Part shown: positions 44,939-56,800 of the stretch, one piece after another | Numbering within the stretch: the first letter of the stretch is position 1 | How the letters are laid out: each line of letters opens with the position of its first letter | Assembly (NCBI RefSeq): GCF_004551525.1 | Contig: NZ_SATR01000021.1 | Span: 1 to 64,000, forward strand | Reading direction: 5' to 3' | DNA: 64,000 bases | Source of the DNA: Vibrio ouci | GTDB taxonomy: Bacteria; Pseudomonadota; Gammaproteobacteria; Enterobacterales; Vibrionaceae | Made by a program: the position numbers and the translations under genes | The notes under the pieces: generated by a model | Database searches by the model: none | The model's input: only the letters and a program-made list of their open reading frames with translations | Told to the model about the DNA's origin: nothing

Positions 44939-45919
44939 ATGCGAGTATACGCTGGTTTGTTCACTGCGTTTGCTAGCCTCCTAATGCCTGCCAAAGCCTT
45001 ATCTGACGACGGCTTTGGCCCAGTGCAAACCTATACTCAGTCACCTTTTCATACCAATAATCTCTCCCCTCAACTTCGCTCTGGCTTCTCGATGCCAAAC
45101 TCGAACTATGAGGTTTATACCGCTGGTGTTATCTCAAGTATTTGGGCTGTGACGGATAAATATGAGCTCGATTACTATCAAAACCAAATCGCGCTCGGGA
45201 CCAAGTGGCAGTTAAGTTCAAACTGGCAATTGGATCTTCATTATCGTTGGAACTACGCTGGCAATAATCATCTTGATAGCCCAACAAAAAAGTTTCACGA
45301 GTTTTTTGGTTTAGAACAGAATGGCCGAGATAATGTCGAAAATCATCGCTTTGTGATTCATATGCCTGAATACGGCATTCAGCTAGAGGGATTTAGAGGG
45401 GAGACGTTAAGCCATGCTCTGACTGGTTATCTTCAGTATCAACTTTATACGCTACCCCACCACGGGGCATCGCTTGGACTGTCACTCTATTACAATGATA
45501 CTTCACATGGCATCTTCAGCTCATCAGATTTTGAGCAAGCACTGCAGGTTAACTATGGCTATGTTCGCGACGCCCATTCATTAGACGCGACTGCCGCTAT
45601 TACTTTTCGCAGCACGCCCACCGTGTTTGAACAAATGCCCTATCGCGATCGTACTTGGATGGTTGGTGCAAGTTACCGCTATCAGCTTTACGATAGGCAC
45701 ACGCTCATCGCACAGCTAGTGGTATTACAAGGTGTCACAGATGATGATGGAGAGTTCTCCGAGCCTTCAACCGAGTTTACTTACGGCTATCGTTATACTC
45801 TCAAAAATACCGCAGTGGAACTCACTGCGGTAGAGAATATGTTTAATGCTGACAACAGTACCGATATCGCTTTCGGTATCGCTTTCCGCTATCGTTTTGG
45901 CGCCGATGAGGCTAGATAG
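44939..45919 (+). CDS. DUF3187 family outer-membrane protein
   Basis: A 326-residue protein with an N-terminal signal (VYAGLFTAFASLLMPAKALS) and many alternating aromatic strands ending in FGIAFRYRFGADEAR, the pattern of an outer-membrane beta-barrel. It matches the DUF3187 group found in Vibrio and relatives, of unknown role. Blocks such as QIALGTKWQLSSNWQLDLHY and FHEFFGLEQNGRDNVENHRF suggest barrel strands and a surface loop. A GGAGG ribosome site precedes the start. It ends in an 8-base convergent overlap with the Spo0M-like gene. Confidence 0.82.
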   Translation: MRVYAGLFTAFASLLMPAKALSDDGFGPVQTYTQSPFHTNNLSPQLRSGFSMPNSNYEVYTAGVISSIWAVTDKYELDYYQNQIALGTKWQLSSNWQLDLHYRWNYAGNNHLDSPTKKFHEFFGLEQNGRDNVENHRFVIHMPEYGIQLEGFRGETLSHALTGYLQYQLYTLPHHGASLGLSLYYNDTSHGIFSSSDFEQALQVNYGYVRDAHSLDATAAITFRSTPTVFEQMPYRDRTWMVGASYRYQLYDRHTLIAQLVVLQGVTDDDGEFSEPSTEFTYGYRYTLKNTAVELTAVENMFNADNSTDIAFGIAFRYRFGADEAR

Positions 45920-46655
45920 ACAAGATGCGGTTTACCACCGAGTGAATTTCACTGTCAGAGGCATCTTTTGCGAGCGAAAATGAGACGTATTGGTCACCTC
46001 TCATGCTAAATGAGCGATCCACTTCCGCTAAGCAGTGCACCAGATTGCCATCAAGTATAAATGAGACTTCAATTTCTTTGCGGTTGATAAAGCCATTGCT
46101 ACGAAATTCAATTTCTTGGTAACAGCCAGACTTAGAAGAGAAGTTACCACCTCGTAAGTGCCCTTTCTCGACATCCGCTTTAACCATGGCAAAACCCGCT
46201 TGTCCGATAGCAGAAAGTACCTTGGAGACTACTGGCAACGGTTTTACTTCAACAAAGTCACGATCTTTAGGATCGATGGCAAAATCAATATCAAGGGTCG
46301 TTTCTACCCAAACATGACACAGATTCTTGAGAACATTTAACGCTGTGATAGGCGTTTCATCATTCAATCTGAATTCAAAAGGCACTTGTTTGGTTTCGTT
46401 TGGCTGGATAACAAAAGGTTGAACGGCTTGAAGCTTACCAATAATGAAGTCTTGGTAACTGGTGCTTTCATCGCTTTCCACTTTTACTTCAGTACAAAGC
46501 TTTAGGTTAATCGCATCAATTTGCTGCTCAACGTCTCCACCTTTGATATGAACCGTGCCTGTTAGTGTCTCACCTTGAAAGACAGACATACTGTCTAAAA
46601 CCGTATCAACTTTCGCAGCGCCAATTCCTAAAGAAGCCTTTAACTTTCCAAACAT
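45912..46655 (-). CDS. Spo0M-like arrestin-fold protein
   Basis: A 247-residue cytoplasmic protein of the SpoOM family. It starts MFGKLKASLGIGAAKVDTVL, followed by FQGETLTGTVHIKGGDVEQQ and the block KQVPFEFRLNDETPITALNV, all typical of this arrestin-like family. In Bacillus Spo0M affects sporulation and cell shape; in Gram-negative bacteria the role is unknown, and 'sporulation' is only a name here. It is convergent with DUF3187. Confidence 0.85.
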   Translation of the reverse strand: MFGKLKASLGIGAAKVDTVLDSMSVFQGETLTGTVHIKGGDVEQQIDAINLKLCTEVKVESDESTSYQDFIIGKLQAVQPFVIQPNETKQVPFEFRLNDETPITALNVLKNLCHVWVETTLDIDFAIDPKDRDFVEVKPLPVVSKVLSAIGQAGFAMVKADVEKGHLRGGNFSSKSGCYQEIEFRSNGFINRKEIEVSFILDGNLVHCLAEVDRSFSMRGDQYVSFSLAKDASDSEIHSVVNRILSI

Positions 46656-46796
46656 AAACTGTCCTTATGATTTATTGTGTTTAATGATTTATCTTGATGG
46701 CGTCATTTATGCAAGCGCTTTCGAGTCGTATGCCGAAAAAACGTGCACACTAAAAAGATTTAGTTGTCCCTGAGAGCTCATCACTTGCATTAATCG

Positions 46797-46822
46797 TATA
46801 AATGTATAACCATTTGTATAGT
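46797..46822. promoter_or_regulatory. Candidate HutC operator upstream of hutC
   Basis: Two copies of TGTATA, 12 bases apart, lie in an AT-rich stretch 25-42 bases before the hutC start. They share the half-site of the TTGTATATACAT sequence before hutI, so HutC probably binds here and represses its own gene. Confidence 0.5.
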
Positions 46823-46844
46823 CAAATATAAAAATGATGATTTT

Positions 46845-47555
46845 ATGAGTAACTCGCCTCTTTACTTGCAGATTAAGAAATTTATTGCCGATCAAATCGA
46901 TAAGGGTCTATGGCCGGTTGGACATCGCATTACCACTGAGCTTGAGCTGACCAAGCAGTTTAAGGTCAGCAGAATGACAGTGAATAAAGCGATTCGAGAC
47001 TTGGTTGCTGAAGGCCGTTTGGTAAGGCGTCCTCGCCTAGGCACTTTTGTTTGCGCTCCTGACGACAAAGCGGAGTCACCACTACTCGATATTCGTAACA
47101 TTGCTAAAGAAGTAGAACAGCGAGGCAAACAATACAGCAGTAAAGTGATCAAGCAGGTTTCGCTTACCGCTGATGACACGGTGGCGATGAAGCTCGGCGT
47201 CATGCTAGGCAGTGAAGTTTTTTATAGTGAAATCATCCACTTTGAAGACAAGTCACCGATTCAACTAGAACTTCGCTGGGTTAACGCAAGCTATGCGCCG
47301 AACTACCTAGAGCAAGACTTTTCACAAATGACGCCCAACCAATACCTTTCGGAAAACTGCCCACTCAGTGCCATTGAACATACGGTTGAAGCGATCGTTG
47401 CTGATGACGCCGTCCGCTCTGCGCTCAGACTGGCTGTCAACGAGCCTTGCCTTCTACTAAACCGTAGAACTTGGAGTGACGAACGCTTAGTCAGCACGGC
47501 ATTACTCTACCATCCGGGTACTCGATACAAATTAAGCTCTAAAGTTTTGCTCTGA
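46845..47555 (+). CDS. hutC: Histidine utilisation repressor HutC
   Basis: A 236-residue GntR-family regulator of the HutC subgroup. The N-terminal winged helix (LYLQIKKFIADQIDKGLWPV, TTELELTKQFKVSRMTVNKA, RRPRLGTFV) is followed by a UTRA ligand-binding domain from about 85 (VEQRGKQYSSKVIKQVSL to LLLNRRTW). HutC represses the hut genes and releases DNA when urocanate builds up. It lies head of the hut cluster on the same strand, with its own promoter region and a separate one before hutI. Confidence 0.92.
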   Translation: MSNSPLYLQIKKFIADQIDKGLWPVGHRITTELELTKQFKVSRMTVNKAIRDLVAEGRLVRRPRLGTFVCAPDDKAESPLLDIRNIAKEVEQRGKQYSSKVIKQVSLTADDTVAMKLGVMLGSEVFYSEIIHFEDKSPIQLELRWVNASYAPNYLEQDFSQMTPNQYLSENCPLSAIEHTVEAIVADDAVRSALRLAVNEPCLLLNRRTWSDERLVSTALLYHPGTRYKLSSKVLL

Positions 47556-47602
47556 TAAAGAATTTCATACTTTTTACTGATCACATTTTCGCAACATTAA
47601 AC

Positions 47603-47643
47603 TTGATCAATTATCTGATTTGAACGAATAATTGTATATACAT
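47603..47643 (+). promoter_or_regulatory. hutI promoter with overlapping HutC operator
   Basis: TTGATC and AATAAT with an 18-base spacer form a plausible promoter. The -10 overlaps the near-palindrome TTGTATATACAT, the same half-sites as before hutC. HutC bound here would block RNA polymerase until urocanate is present. The hutI ATG is 20 bases further. Confidence 0.65.
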
Positions 47644-47662
47644 TTAAATCAGAGCAACCGAT

Positions 47663-48874
47663 ATGAGTTTTTGCAGTGATCTCGTTTTGTCGAACGCCAA
47701 GGTCGTCTCAATGACACCGGGCCAAGATGGCTATGCCCTCTCCCCTCTTTGCCATTTACATATCAAAGATGGGCGAATCGCCGCTGTCTCGCAACAACCG
47801 ATCGAATCCCAAAACACTTACGATTGCCAAGGTAAGCTAGTTACCCCCGGTTTCATTGATTGCCACACCCACCTGATTTTCGCTGGTAGCCGCGCAAACG
47901 AGTTTGAAATGCGTCTTAACGGCGTTCCTTATCAAGAGATCGCCAAACAAGGTGGCGGTATTCTTTCCACGGTTAAAGCAACTCGCCAAGCCAGTGAAGA
48001 GCAACTAACCGAACTGGCGTTACCAAGACTCGATGGTTTAATCCAAACGGGCGTGACCTCTGTTGAGGTTAAATCAGGCTATGGCTTAACTATCGATGAC
48101 GAGCTCAAGATGCTACGCGCTGCGAAAGCACTCGAAGCGCATCGAAAAATTCGTGTTTCCACTACACTGCTAGCAGCGCACGCTCTACCTCCAGAATACG
48201 CTGGCCGCCCAGATGACTACATCGAACTGGTTTGCAAAGAGATCATCCCACTAGTCGCCGAAGAGCAGTTGGCAACTAGCGTTGATGTCTTTTGCGAATC
48301 GATAGGCTTTGACCTGACGCAAACAGAAAAGGTCTTTCAAGCTGCAGCAGAACATGGCCTTAATGTAAAAGGCCACACTGAGCAATTGTCTAATTTAGGT
48401 GGCAGCGCTCTTACTGCGCGCTATTCCGGCCTTTCAGCCGACCATATAGAGTTTTTGGATGAAGATGGCGTCAAAGCGCTCGCGGCTTCCAACACCGTTG
48501 CGACACTTTTACCGGGCGCATTTTATTTTCTTAAAGAAACCCAACTTCCACCTATTGAGTTGCTGCGTCAACATAAAGTCCCGATGGCAATCGCGACAGA
48601 TTTGAACCCCGGCACATCGCCATTTGCAGATTTGACTATGATGATGAATATGGGTTGCACTTTGTTTGGCCTGACTCCTGAAGAAACACTACGCGGAGTG
48701 ACCTCAAATGCAGCCAAGGCACTCGGCTATGGTGAGTCGAGAGGTCAGATTGTCACAGGCTTTGATGCTGATCTGGCAATCTGGGATATTTCTCACCCTG
48801 CTGAGTTTAGCTATTTCCAAGGCGCGCCACGACTTTCTGCACGCCTTGTGGCCGGAGAGTTAGATCATGTCTAA
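47663..48874 (+). CDS. hutI: Imidazolonepropionase
   Basis: A 403-residue metallo-hydrolase of the amidohydrolase group, third step of histidine degradation (imidazolonepropionate to N-formimidoylglutamate). Metal-binding motif [20 protein letters not shown], and later [27 protein letters not shown] and [11 protein letters not shown]. The start is close behind the operator. It overlaps hutG by 8 bases. Confidence 0.95.
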   Translation: MSFCSDLVLSNAKVVSMTPGQDGYALSPLCHLHIKDGRIAAVSQQPIESQNTYDCQGKLVTPGFIDCHTHLIFAGSRANEFEMRLNGVPYQEIAKQGGGILSTVKATRQASEEQLTELALPRLDGLIQTGVTSVEVKSGYGLTIDDELKMLRAAKALEAHRKIRVSTTLLAAHALPPEYAGRPDDYIELVCKEIIPLVAEEQLATSVDVFCESIGFDLTQTEKVFQAAAEHGLNVKGHTEQLSNLGGSALTARYSGLSADHIEFLDEDGVKALAASNTVATLLPGAFYFLKETQLPPIELLRQHKVPMAIATDLNPGTSPFADLTMMMNMGCTLFGLTPEETLRGVTSNAAKALGYGESRGQIVTGFDADLAIWDISHPAEFSYFQGAPRLSARLVAGELDHV

Positions 48875-49865
48875 TCAATTAACTACAAGCCTTGAGTTTC
48901 ATTGGCAAGGCCGTCACGACGCAGAAGATGGTGCGCAAGGAAAACGTGTTCACCATGTGGTAAAGCAAATGCAAGTCACTGAATTGCAGCCCTACCACAA
49001 TGCCATCAGCATTCTTGGTTTTTGTTGTGATGCTGGCGTAGCTCGCAACAAAGGACGTATTGGTGCTCACCGTGCCCCAGATTTAATCAGGCGCGCTCTG
49101 GCTAATATGGCATGGCATAAAGAGAGCCACCTCATCGACTTAGGCAACGTCATTTGTGATGATGATTTACTTGAGCAAAGCCAAGACCAATGCGCCAATG
49201 TGATTGCTACCGCTCTCAAGTCTACCCCTGTGATTACTTTAGGTGGGGGCCATGAAGTCGCATGGGCATCGTTCCAAGGGTTAGCACGCTACTTTGAGTA
49301 TATTAATCCAGCCAAGCCACCGAAGATCGGTATTATCAACTTCGATGCACATTTCGATTTACGCGCATTTGAAAGCGAACGTGCTGAAGTAAAACCGAGC
49401 TCAGGAACCCCATTTAATCAAATTCAAAAATATTGCTTTGAGAACGACTGGCCATTTCACTATGCCTGCTTAGGGGTAAGTAAAGCCAGCAACACTGAAG
49501 CGCTTTTCAAACGCGCAGATGAATTAAATGTCTGGTACATAGAGGACAAAGAGCTCACGCCTCTCAATCAGGTCTATCACTTAACTCAGCTACAGCACTT
49601 TATCGATAATTGCGACTTTATCTATCTCACCATCGACTTAGACGTTTTCCCAGCAGCCACGGCCCCTGGCGTCAGTGCGCCGGCGGCACGCGGGGTGAGC
49701 ATTGATACGATCGCGCCTTTTATCGACCGAATTTTGCACTACAAACAAAAACTGGCCTTAGCCGATATCGCAGAGTACAACCCGACGTACGACGTAGACA
49801 GTCAAACCGCCCGTCTTGCCGCACGATTATGCTGGGATATCGCGAACGCCTTTTCAGAAAAATAA
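48867..49865 (+). CDS. hutG: Formimidoylglutamase
   Basis: A 332-residue ureohydrolase-family manganese enzyme that converts N-formimidoylglutamate to glutamate and formamide. Metal ligands are in [27 protein letters not shown] and [20 protein letters not shown]. Length and motifs fit HutG of the arginase fold. It follows hutI with an 8-base overlap and is 90 bases upstream of hutU. Confidence 0.94.
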   Translation: MSNQLTTSLEFHWQGRHDAEDGAQGKRVHHVVKQMQVTELQPYHNAISILGFCCDAGVARNKGRIGAHRAPDLIRRALANMAWHKESHLIDLGNVICDDDLLEQSQDQCANVIATALKSTPVITLGGGHEVAWASFQGLARYFEYINPAKPPKIGIINFDAHFDLRAFESERAEVKPSSGTPFNQIQKYCFENDWPFHYACLGVSKASNTEALFKRADELNVWYIEDKELTPLNQVYHLTQLQHFIDNCDFIYLTIDLDVFPAATAPGVSAPAARGVSIDTIAPFIDRILHYKQKLALADIAEYNPTYDVDSQTARLAARLCWDIANAFSEK

Positions 49866-49955
49866 CAATCAACCAAATAGCGGGCAATGAATAGGATGCA
49901 TCAGTATCAAAGACCCCTATTTGTCTGAATAACGTGAACAACAAGGAGTTTTACC

Positions 49956-51653
49956 ATGACACAGCGCCAAGTAGAGGATATGCGTCTCGATACTACAAGG
50001 ACTATACGTGCCCCACACGGGGCAACCTTGAGAGCAAAATCTTGGCTAACTGAAGCACCGCTTCGAATGCTGATGAACAACTTAGACCCTGATGTTGCTG
50101 AGCACCCGCACTCATTGGTTGTTTATGGTGGTATCGGCCGTGCAGCCCGTAACTGGGAATGTTATGACAAGATCGTCGAAGTACTAGAGCGTCTAGAAGA
50201 TAATCAAACGCTGTTGGTTCAATCAGGTAAACCTGTTGGCGTTTTTCCAACGCATAAGAATGCCCCTCGCGTACTGATCGCTAACTCTAACCTTGTGCCT
50301 CACTGGGCGAACTGGGAGCACTTCAACGAGCTCGATAAAGAAAGCTTGATGATGTACGGGCAGATGACCGCGGGAAGCTGGATCTACATTGGCTCTCAAG
50401 GCATTGTTCAAGGCACCTACGAAACCTTCGTCTCAGTGGCGAAAAAGCACTTTGATGGTGAAGCAAAAGGCCGCTGGGTGCTAACGGGTGGTCTTGGCGG
50501 TATGGGCGGCGCTCAGCCTCTCGCTGCGACAATGGCAGGCTTCTCAATGATTGCGGTTGAATGTGATGAGTCACGTATCGACTACCGCTTACGTACTGGC
50601 TATGTTGATAAAAAAGCCACCAGCCTAGATGAAGCATTAGCGATTATCTATGAATCAGAAACGCCAGTTTCTGTTGGTCTACTAGGTAACGCTGCTGACG
50701 TATTCCCTGAGCTTGTCGAGCGCAACATTACTCCTGATGTCGTGACTGACCAAACATCAGCTCATGATCCGCTAAACGGCTACCTGCCAATTGGTTGGTC
50801 AATGGAGCATGCAGCAGAGATGCGCCTAAAAGATGAAGCTATGGTGGTTGACGCAGCAAAAGAATCAATGGCTATCCAAGTGAAAGCGATGCTGGCTCTG
50901 CAAGAGCGCGGTGCAGCGACACTCGATTACGGCAACAACATCCGTCAGATGGCACTAGAAAAAGGCGTCGAAAACGCATTCGATTTCCCAGGCTTTGTTC
51001 CTGCTTACATTCGTCCGCTGTTCTGTGAAGGTATTGGCCCATTCCGTTGGGCAGCACTATCCGGTGATCCAGAGGATATCTACAAGACAGACCAAAAAGT
51101 AAAAGAGCTGATTCCAGATAATCCGCACCTACACAACTGGCTAGATATGGCGCGTGAGCGTATTCAGTTCCAAGGTCTGCCTGCTCGTATCTGTTGGGTT
51201 GGACTAAAAGATCGTGAACGCCTAGGTCAAGCCTTCAATGAGATGGTGAAAAATGGCGAGCTAAAAGCGCCAGTCGTAATTGGTCGTGACCACTTAGACT
51301 CTGGTTCTGTTGCCAGCCCGAACCGCGAAACTGAAGGTATGTTGGATGGCTCAGACGCAGTTTCTGACTGGCCACTAATGAACGCACTACTGAACACTGC
51401 AGGCGGAGCAACTTGGGTTTCTCTACACCATGGCGGCGGCGTTGGTATGGGCTTCTCACAACACTCAGGTATGGTAATTTGTTGTGATGGCAGCCAAGAT
51501 GCATCAGAGCGTATTGCTCGCGTTCTACATAACGACCCAGCAACGGGTGTTATGCGTCATGCTGATGCTGGCTACGATATCGCTAAGCAGTGTGCCGCAG
51601 AGCAAGGCCTAGATTTACCAATGCTAAACGAAGAACTGCGTAAGCTTAAATAA
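49956..51653 (+). CDS. hutU: Urocanate hydratase
   Basis: A 565-residue NAD-dependent urocanase, second step of the pathway (urocanate to imidazolonepropionate). Features are [20 protein letters not shown], the NAD-binding region [20 protein letters not shown] and the active site area [19 protein letters not shown] sequence ([17 protein letters not shown]) with the downstream [20 protein letters not shown] carrying the conserved Cys. A GGAGTT ribosome site precedes the ATG. Five bases separate it from hutH. Confidence 0.96.
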   Translation: MTQRQVEDMRLDTTRTIRAPHGATLRAKSWLTEAPLRMLMNNLDPDVAEHPHSLVVYGGIGRAARNWECYDKIVEVLERLEDNQTLLVQSGKPVGVFPTHKNAPRVLIANSNLVPHWANWEHFNELDKESLMMYGQMTAGSWIYIGSQGIVQGTYETFVSVAKKHFDGEAKGRWVLTGGLGGMGGAQPLAATMAGFSMIAVECDESRIDYRLRTGYVDKKATSLDEALAIIYESETPVSVGLLGNAADVFPELVERNITPDVVTDQTSAHDPLNGYLPIGWSMEHAAEMRLKDEAMVVDAAKESMAIQVKAMLALQERGAATLDYGNNIRQMALEKGVENAFDFPGFVPAYIRPLFCEGIGPFRWAALSGDPEDIYKTDQKVKELIPDNPHLHNWLDMARERIQFQGLPARICWVGLKDRERLGQAFNEMVKNGELKAPVVIGRDHLDSGSVASPNRETEGMLDGSDAVSDWPLMNALLNTAGGATWVSLHHGGGVGMGFSQHSGMVICCDGSQDASERIARVLHNDPATGVMRHADAGYDIAKQCAAEQGLDLPMLNEELRKLK

Positions 51654-51664
51654 GGATTATGAAG

Positions 51665-53206
51665 ATGTTAAACCTCACACTTAAGCCGGGACAACTTAAC
51701 CTAGCCCTACTGCGTCAAGTGAGCCGTTCGCCAATCAATCTAACTTTGGATTCAAGTGCGGTACCAGCGATTGAAGAAAGCACCCAAGTCGTTGAGCAAG
51801 TTATCGCAGAAGATCGCACAGTCTATGGCATTAATACTGGTTTTGGTCTTTTAGCCAACACACGCATTGCTCCAGAAGATCTAGAAACTCTGCAAAAGAG
51901 CATTGTTCTTTCTCACGCAGCAGGTATTGGCGAGTTTATGTCTGACGAAACCGTTAGACTGATGATGGTATTAAAGATCAACAGCTTGTCACGTGGTTAC
52001 TCAGGTATCCGCCTAAAAGTGATTCAAGCGCTGATCGACTTGGTAAACTCTCAAGTCTACCCATGCGTACCGCAAAAAGGCTCAGTAGGCGCGTCAGGTG
52101 ATTTAGCTCCCCTAGCCCATATGAGTACAGTGCTACTTGGGGAAGGCCAAGCGCGTCATAACGGTAAAATCATTTCCGGTATTGAAGCGCTTAAGATTGC
52201 AGGACTTGAGCCTATTACGCTTGCGCCAAAAGAAGGCCTAGCGCTTTTAAACGGAACTCAAGCATCGACTGCTTTTGCACTAGAGGGCCTGTTTGCGGCA
52301 GAGGATCTGTTTGCTTCAGCAACAGTGTGTGGCGCGATGTCGGTAGAGGCTGCTCTTGGTAGCCGCCGTCCGTTTGACCCTCGTATTCACCGCGTACGTG
52401 GCCACCGTGGACAAATGGACGCTGCCGCTGCGTATCGCCACTTACTTGATATCAACAGCGATATCGGTGAGTCGCACACTGGTTGTGAAAAGGTTCAAGA
52501 TCCTTACTCACTGCGCTGCCAGCCTCAGGTAATGGGCGCATGTTTACAGCAAATTCGTAATGCTGCAGATATCTTGCAAGTCGAAGCGAACTCAGTGTCA
52601 GATAACCCGTTAGTATTTGCGGAAGATGGCGATATTATTTCTGGAGGTAACTTCCACGCCGAGCCTGTTGCAATGGCAGCGGATAACCTGGCCTTAGCAA
52701 TTGCTGAAGTTGGCAGCCTGTCAGAGCGCCGTATGGCTCTGTTGATTGATAGCGCGCTTTCGAAACTACCACCATTCTTGGTTGACAATGGCGGCGTTAA
52801 CTCGGGCTTTATGATTGCTCAGGTTACCTCAGCAGCACTGGCGAGCGAGAACAAAACCCTTGCTCACCCAGCGTCTGTAGATAGCTTGCCAACCTCAGCC
52901 AACCAAGAAGACCACGTATCCATGGCAACCTTCGCTGGCCGACGCCTGCGTGACATGGCAGAGAACACTCGCGGCATTCTTGCGGTCGAGTACTTATCAG
53001 CAGCACAAGGGCTAGACTTCCGCGCGCCAAATAAGTCATCGGCTCGCATTGAAGAAGCCAAGCAGATCCTGCGTGAGAAAGTCTCGTTCTACGATAAAGA
53101 CCGTTACTTCGCACCAGACATCGAAGCGGCCAATGCACTGCTTAAACTAGCGGTACATAACCATTTGATGCCAGAGGCACTACTGCCAAGTGTCAAAGTC
53201 GCTTAA
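51665..53206 (+). CDS. hutH: Histidine ammonia-lyase
   Basis: About 513 residues from the ATG used here; an ATG two codons earlier is too close to the ribosome site (AAGG). First step of histidine catabolism, deaminating histidine to urocanate. The self-formed MIO cofactor triad ASG lies in [16 protein letters not shown], near residue 143-145; other motifs are [25 protein letters not shown] and [20 protein letters not shown]. It ends the cluster, followed by a terminator. Confidence 0.95.
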   Translation: MLNLTLKPGQLNLALLRQVSRSPINLTLDSSAVPAIEESTQVVEQVIAEDRTVYGINTGFGLLANTRIAPEDLETLQKSIVLSHAAGIGEFMSDETVRLMMVLKINSLSRGYSGIRLKVIQALIDLVNSQVYPCVPQKGSVGASGDLAPLAHMSTVLLGEGQARHNGKIISGIEALKIAGLEPITLAPKEGLALLNGTQASTAFALEGLFAAEDLFASATVCGAMSVEAALGSRRPFDPRIHRVRGHRGQMDAAAAYRHLLDINSDIGESHTGCEKVQDPYSLRCQPQVMGACLQQIRNAADILQVEANSVSDNPLVFAEDGDIISGGNFHAEPVAMAADNLALAIAEVGSLSERRMALLIDSALSKLPPFLVDNGGVNSGFMIAQVTSAALASENKTLAHPASVDSLPTSANQEDHVSMATFAGRRLRDMAENTRGILAVEYLSAAQGLDFRAPNKSSARIEEAKQILREKVSFYDKDRYFAPDIEAANALLKLAVHNHLMPEALLPSVKVA

Positions 53207-53231
53207 GACAATTTGAACAGCACATAAATAC

Positions 53232-53262
53232 AAAGCCCTGCGATTTAAGCAGGGCTTTTTCG
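53232..53262 (+). terminator. Terminator after the hut cluster
   Basis: AAAGCCCTG pairs with CAGGGCTTT around a 9-base loop and is followed by T. It separates hutH from the convergent methyltransferase gene. Confidence 0.9.
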
Positions 53263-53283
53263 TTGCAGACTAAATAAGAGACG

Positions 53284-53745
53284 CTAAATCCAACGTCTAA
53301 CCCTTTGTTTGTAATCAATGTATGACGCGCCAAACAGAGACTCTAAAGCACGCTCTTCTGGCAGGATTTGGAAGCGGTTCATATAGAGGATGAATGTAAA
53401 AGAAAACGCGATTGAGAAAAGGTTTTGCTGCCAATAAGCAAAGCCAAATAGAAGTAGAAATAAACCGAGATACATAGGATTGCGTGTATAGGCGAAAATG
53501 CCACTATCCACCACTGTAGAAGCAGTATCTACTTTTACCGGGTTAACCGTGGTCTGAGCTCGCCTGAACTCATATACACCGGCGATACCGACAAATCCAG
53601 CCACGACAAAACAGACTAAAAACACCACTACGTTCAGCGGTAAACTAACCGTAAAACGAATAAACTCATGGCTGATATGATTGATGGCAACTACGAATAA
53701 GACAAACAAGGCCACAGGCGGGATTTTGCGCTCTAATACATCCAT
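53284..53745 (-). CDS. Isoprenylcysteine carboxyl methyltransferase-like membrane protein
   Basis: A 153-residue protein with four or five membrane segments, of the ICMT/PEMT-like family. The motif FAYTRNPMYLGLFLLLFGFA (RNPMY) and the C-terminal EERALESLFGASYIDYKQRV (ERxLxxxFG-Y-Y) are diagnostic. Members methylate lipids or other substrates using SAM; the bacterial substrate is not established. It is transcribed alone, with a minus-strand promoter region of about 65 bases shared with the next unit's terminator. Confidence 0.85.
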   Translation of the reverse strand: MDVLERKIPPVALFVLFVVAINHISHEFIRFTVSLPLNVVVFLVCFVVAGFVGIAGVYEFRRAQTTVNPVKVDTASTVVDSGIFAYTRNPMYLGLFLLLFGFAYWQQNLFSIAFSFTFILYMNRFQILPEERALESLFGASYIDYKQRVRRWI

Positions 53746-53775
53746 GTACTTTCCCTAAAATTGAGTTACCTATAA

Positions 53776-53806
53776 AAATAGCTCAACCATTAAGGCTGAG
53801 CTATTT
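53776..53806 (-). terminator. Terminator after ydiJ
   Basis: AAATAGCTCA and TGAGCTATTT pair perfectly (10 bp), followed on the minus strand by a T run. It lies 5 bases after the ydiJ stop. Confidence 0.88.
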
Positions 53807-53810
53807 AGAT

Positions 53811-56800
53811 TTACACTATCTGGAGCAGTGCTTGCAGCGGATGCTGAACCTTTTCCTGCTCAAAGCGTTTCACTTGGCTTCGACAAGAATAGCCCGTCAC
53901 TAAGCAGCGCTCCTTAGGTAAGTCTTGCAACCTTGGCTTCCAGCTCAGGCCATAAATATCTTTCGACATCTGCAGCTTATCTACCTCATGACCAAACGTA
54001 CCCGCCATACCACAACAGCCGACCGGAATAGTATCGAGTCGTGCGCCAAAGTGGGCAAAAATAGCTCCCCACTCTTTCTCAGCATTTGGCATCTTGGTCT
54101 TTTCAGTACAGTGGGCAAACAAGTACCATGGCTCATCACCATTAGGTGCTTGCTGTTCAAACTCGGCTAACTTAGGCTCTAGCCATTCGTGCACCGTTAG
54201 AACTTGGAAGTCACCACGTTTTTCCTGTAGCACCTCTTGATACTCATCTCGATAGCAGAGCACCAGTGCAGGATCGACACCAACTAAAGGAATATTAATA
54301 TCTGCTACTTGTTGCAAGAACGCCGCGGTGTTTTTCGCATTGTCGGCAAACTTCTTAAGGAAGCCTTTCACATGCTGAGCTTTACCATTTGGCTTAAACG
54401 GCAGTAATACCGGTGTCTTACCCAACTTACTCACTAACGTAGCAAAATCTTCGACTACTTGAGCGTCGTAGTAACTCGTAAATGGGTCTTGAACGATCAC
54501 AACGTGATTCGCTTTGTCTTCTTTTGATAGCGCAGCTAACGCCTGGAGATCAAAAGCTTTAAGTCCAACAAGGCGCTTACTCAAAGTAGGAATAGAAAGC
54601 AGCGGCGAGTCCACATAGCCAACCGACTTAGCCGTGAGATCTTGAACCCATTGCTGCTTTAACGCTCCATTAACCAGCTTAGGCGCTTTAGCCAATACTG
54701 GCAGCATGCTTTCAATATTCGCCACCAAGTAATCTTTCGCTGGACGTTGGTAACGTGAGTAGTAGATGTTTAAAAAGCGCGAGCGGAAGCTTGGGACATC
54801 CACTTTAATCGGACATTGGCTCGCACACGCTTTACAAGCTAGACAGCCATTCATCGCCTCATACACTTCATGAGAGAAGTCATACTCATGACGTTTATTT
54901 AAACTATTGCGAACGCGATCAATCATAGTCTTGATTGAAGCGCTCTCTTGCAAGGACTGCTTTTCTAAGTCGAGAATATCGACTCCTTGATCGGTCAGTT
55001 GACGGAGCCACTCTCGCACCATACCAGCGCGCCCTTTTGGCGAATGTCTTCTATCCGCGGTCACTTTCATCGATGGACACATTGGCGACGAGGTATCGTA
55101 GTTAAAGCATAAGCCGTTGCCGTTACACTCCATCGCTTGCTTGAAGCTGTCACGTACTTCTACGTCGATCTGGCGATCATAGTAGCCACGTTTGGTGTCA
55201 GTCACTTTGACCAATTCATGATTACTTTCTAGCGGCGTACAGATCTTACCCGGGTTCATCTTATTCTGTGGGTCAAACGCAGACTTGACTCGGCGAAGCT
55301 CGGTAAACAGCTCTTCACCAAAGAAGTCAGGACCATACTCTGAGCGGAAGCCTTTACCATGCTCGCCCCACATCAGACCGCCATATTTCGCCACCAGCTT
55401 GACCACTTCATCAGAAAGTTCATGCATCAGAGCTTCTTGCTTAGGGTCGCATAAATCAAGAGCAGGACGAACGTGCAATACGCCCGCATCAACGTGGCCA
55501 AACATACCGTAGTTGAGTGATTTCGCATCAAGCAACTCTCGAAACTCTACGATAAAGTCGGCTAAGTTCTCAGGTGGCACACAGGTATCTTCTGCAAAGG
55601 CAACAGGCTTTGCTCGACCTTTTGCTGCGCCAAGCAGACCCACGGCCTTTTTACGCATGTTGTAGATGCGACCAATACTCGCCACATCACTACACACTTG
55701 ATAGCCAATAATGCCCGCTTCATTGTTCTCTATCATGGCATCAAGGCGCTGGCTTAATGCTTCAACCTGAGCACTGACTTCTTGCTCATCTTGACCAGCA
55801 AACTCAACCATGTTGATCCCCTGCATATCTTTGCCAGGAACATCAGTGAGCAAATCACTAACGGTATGCCAAACAATATCTTGCTTAGCTAAGTTCAGCA
55901 CTTTTGAGTCAACCGTTTCAACCGACAGTGCCTTTGCTTCGACCATAAATGGTGCATTGCGTAAGGCCGACTCGAAGCTGTTGTACTTAACATTCACTAA
56001 AGTACGGGCTTTGGGAATTGGGGTAAGGTTGAGCTTAGCTTCAGTGATAAAGGCTAAAGAGCCCTCTGCGCCACACAGCACGCGAGTTAGGTCAAATTGG
56101 TCTTGTTCCACGTCTAACGCGTTCTTTAAGTCATAGCCGGTTAGGAAGCGATTAAGCGGGGGAAATTTCGCATCAATCTGCGCTCGTTTATCACGGCACA
56201 CTTTTTCGGTCGTATGGAAAGCATTAAACGCGTACTCGCCTTCTTCTGGCATTCCGCGAGATAAATCGGATTCAATACACGATCCATCAGCAAACACCGC
56301 TTGTAAAGAGAGCACATGATCAGAGGTTTTACCGTACCTTAAAGAGCCTTGGCCGGATGCGTCGGTGTTGATCATGCCGCCAAGTGTCGCGCGGTTACTG
56401 GTTGATAGGTCGGGAGAGAAAAAGTATCCGTATGGACGAACCGCATCATTAAGCTGATCTTTGACCACACCCGTTTGAACTCGGACCCAGCCTTCATCTT
56501 CATTGATTTCAAGGACTTTGTTCATATGACGCGATAAATCCACCACAATCCCTTTAGTCAAAGATTGACCATTAGTTCCGGTACCGCCCCCACGAGGAGA
56601 AAAGGTAATGCGTTCACATTGGGAATTGTTGCTTAGCTTGCCGATTAACACCACGTCTTGGGTGGTTCTTGGGTGAACAACGGCTTGAGGCAACTGCTGA
56701 TAAACACTGTTATCAGTGGCAACCGCTAAACGACTAGAAAACTGACTTTCAATATCGCCTGTAAAACCAGCGGCTTCGAGTTCTTTTAGAAAGGTGAGTA

